Below, piece after piece: positions 6,128 through 6,341 of a stretch of DNA of 6,341 bases (position 1 is the first letter of the stretch; every line of letters starts with the position of its first letter). The stretch lies in the NCBI GenBank assembly GCA_964421755.1, contig CAYQYP010000059.1, positions 1-6,341 on the forward strand, written 5' to 3'. The stretch is from CAVUUN01 sp964421755. Lineage in GTDB: Bacteria > Acidobacteriota > UBA6911 > RPQK01. A program made the translations under genes and the position numbers. The notes under the pieces are model-generated. The model was not told where the DNA came from. It saw only the letters and a list, made by a program, of their open reading frames with translations, and ran no database searches.

Positions 6128-6212
6128 GAGTGGCAAGTGGCGAGTGGCGAGTGGCAAGTGGCGAGTGGCAACCACTCGCCACTCGCCACTCGCCACTTGT
6201 CACTTGCCACTC
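6128..6212. repeat. Heptamer-built inverted repeat (GAGTGGC/AAGTGGC)
   Basis: Six tandem 7-bp units on one strand (6128-6169) face six complementary units (6172-6213). Folded, 6128-6168 pairs with 6172-6212 over 41 positions, with one A-C mismatch and two G-T pairs, closing on a 3-base CAA loop. Units differ mainly at their first base (G or A). The repeat begins 21 bases after the stop of the last gene. The RNA would form a very stable hairpin able to protect a 3' end, but there is no T-tract after it. Reverse-strand open frames here are artefacts of the repeat. Confidence 0.9.
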
Positions 6213-6231
6213 CTTCGTTCGAATAGACAGC

Positions 6232-6298
6232 CAAACGAAAGCGATCGCATTGGCGCAAGCTTCCGTTTGAGGTTGCTTGGGGAGGGGAACCCCGAAGC
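6232..6298 (+). other. Two consecutive hairpins of unknown role near the window end
   Basis: CAAACGAAAGC (6232-6242) pairs with GCTTCCGTTTG (6259-6269), an 11-bp stem with one A-C mismatch and a 16-base loop. It is followed by a second stem, GCTTGGGG (6275-6282) with CCCCGAAGC (6290-6298), with one bulged G and the loop AGGGGAA. No gene was found in 6214-6341. The pair could be the start of a structured leader RNA for a gene beyond the window, or chance; the strand is assumed from the gene direction. Confidence 0.35.
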
Positions 6299-6341
6299 CG
6301 GGTGTCACCGTCAACTTTTTGCGCCGGACCGGAGCAGCCGG

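Noticed and set aside
6128..6212. CRISPR array or standard intrinsic terminator
   Set aside because: Units are only 7 bp with no spacers, so it is not CRISPR; no T-tract follows the hairpin, so a standard terminator is not supported.
6271..6310. Resemblance to the c-di-AMP (ydaO) riboswitch core
   Set aside because: GGGGAACCC followed by GGGTG recalls that core, but the expected GAAUC after it is absent, the linker is very short, and the window ends before other helices could be tested.
5753..6314. Overlapping - strand open frames through the heptamer array
   Set aside because: Their repeated Ser-Gly-Glu-Trp and Leu-Ala-Thr-Arg-His units are simply the 7-bp repeat read in frame; the remainder is antisense to the last gene.

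Overview
The window is a GC-rich stretch of bacterial chromosome with four genes, all on the + strand and all apparently exported. The best guess for the source is an Acidobacteriota bacterium. This rests on a long secreted TPR protein beside CRTAC1-like (VCBS/FG-GAP plus ASPIC/UnbV) proteins, on a last gene that resembles a small secreted family I associate with Acidobacteriota, and on short-period repeats in the gaps. Verrucomicrobiota or a related group cannot be excluded from sequence alone.

Layout. Bases 1-213 are a dense nested palindromic element with no credible gene. A TATAAT box with an extended -10 TG (329-337) sits ten bases before the likely ATG of the first gene, a secreted TPR protein (347-1723). 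Its last codons and stop lie inside one arm of a long inverted repeat (1683-1792), followed by four tandem 7-bp units (1794-1821). Two CRTAC1-like seven-repeat propeller proteins follow (1844-3538 and 3535-5274). They overlap by ATGA, and by hand count they are about 64% identical over 498 ungapped columns, so they are tandem paralogues. After a 136-bp gap comes a 231-residue secreted protein of unknown function (5411-6106). A heptamer-built inverted repeat (6128-6212) and two smaller hairpins (6232-6298) fill the rest.

How the genes may work together. All four products carry N-terminal export signals, and none shows catalytic motifs. The TPR solenoid is a protein-binding scaffold. The propeller proteins carry repeated Asp-rich loops of the calcium-binding type and a C-terminal ASPIC/UnbV domain. 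A surface or periplasmic binding assembly is a reasonable inference, but no substrate can be read from the sequence. No mobile-element gene, tRNA, rRNA or CRISPR array was seen. The most distinctive part of the window is its non-coding DNA: every gap longer than 100 bp holds inverted repeats, most of them built from short tandem units, and one has grown into the end of a coding region.
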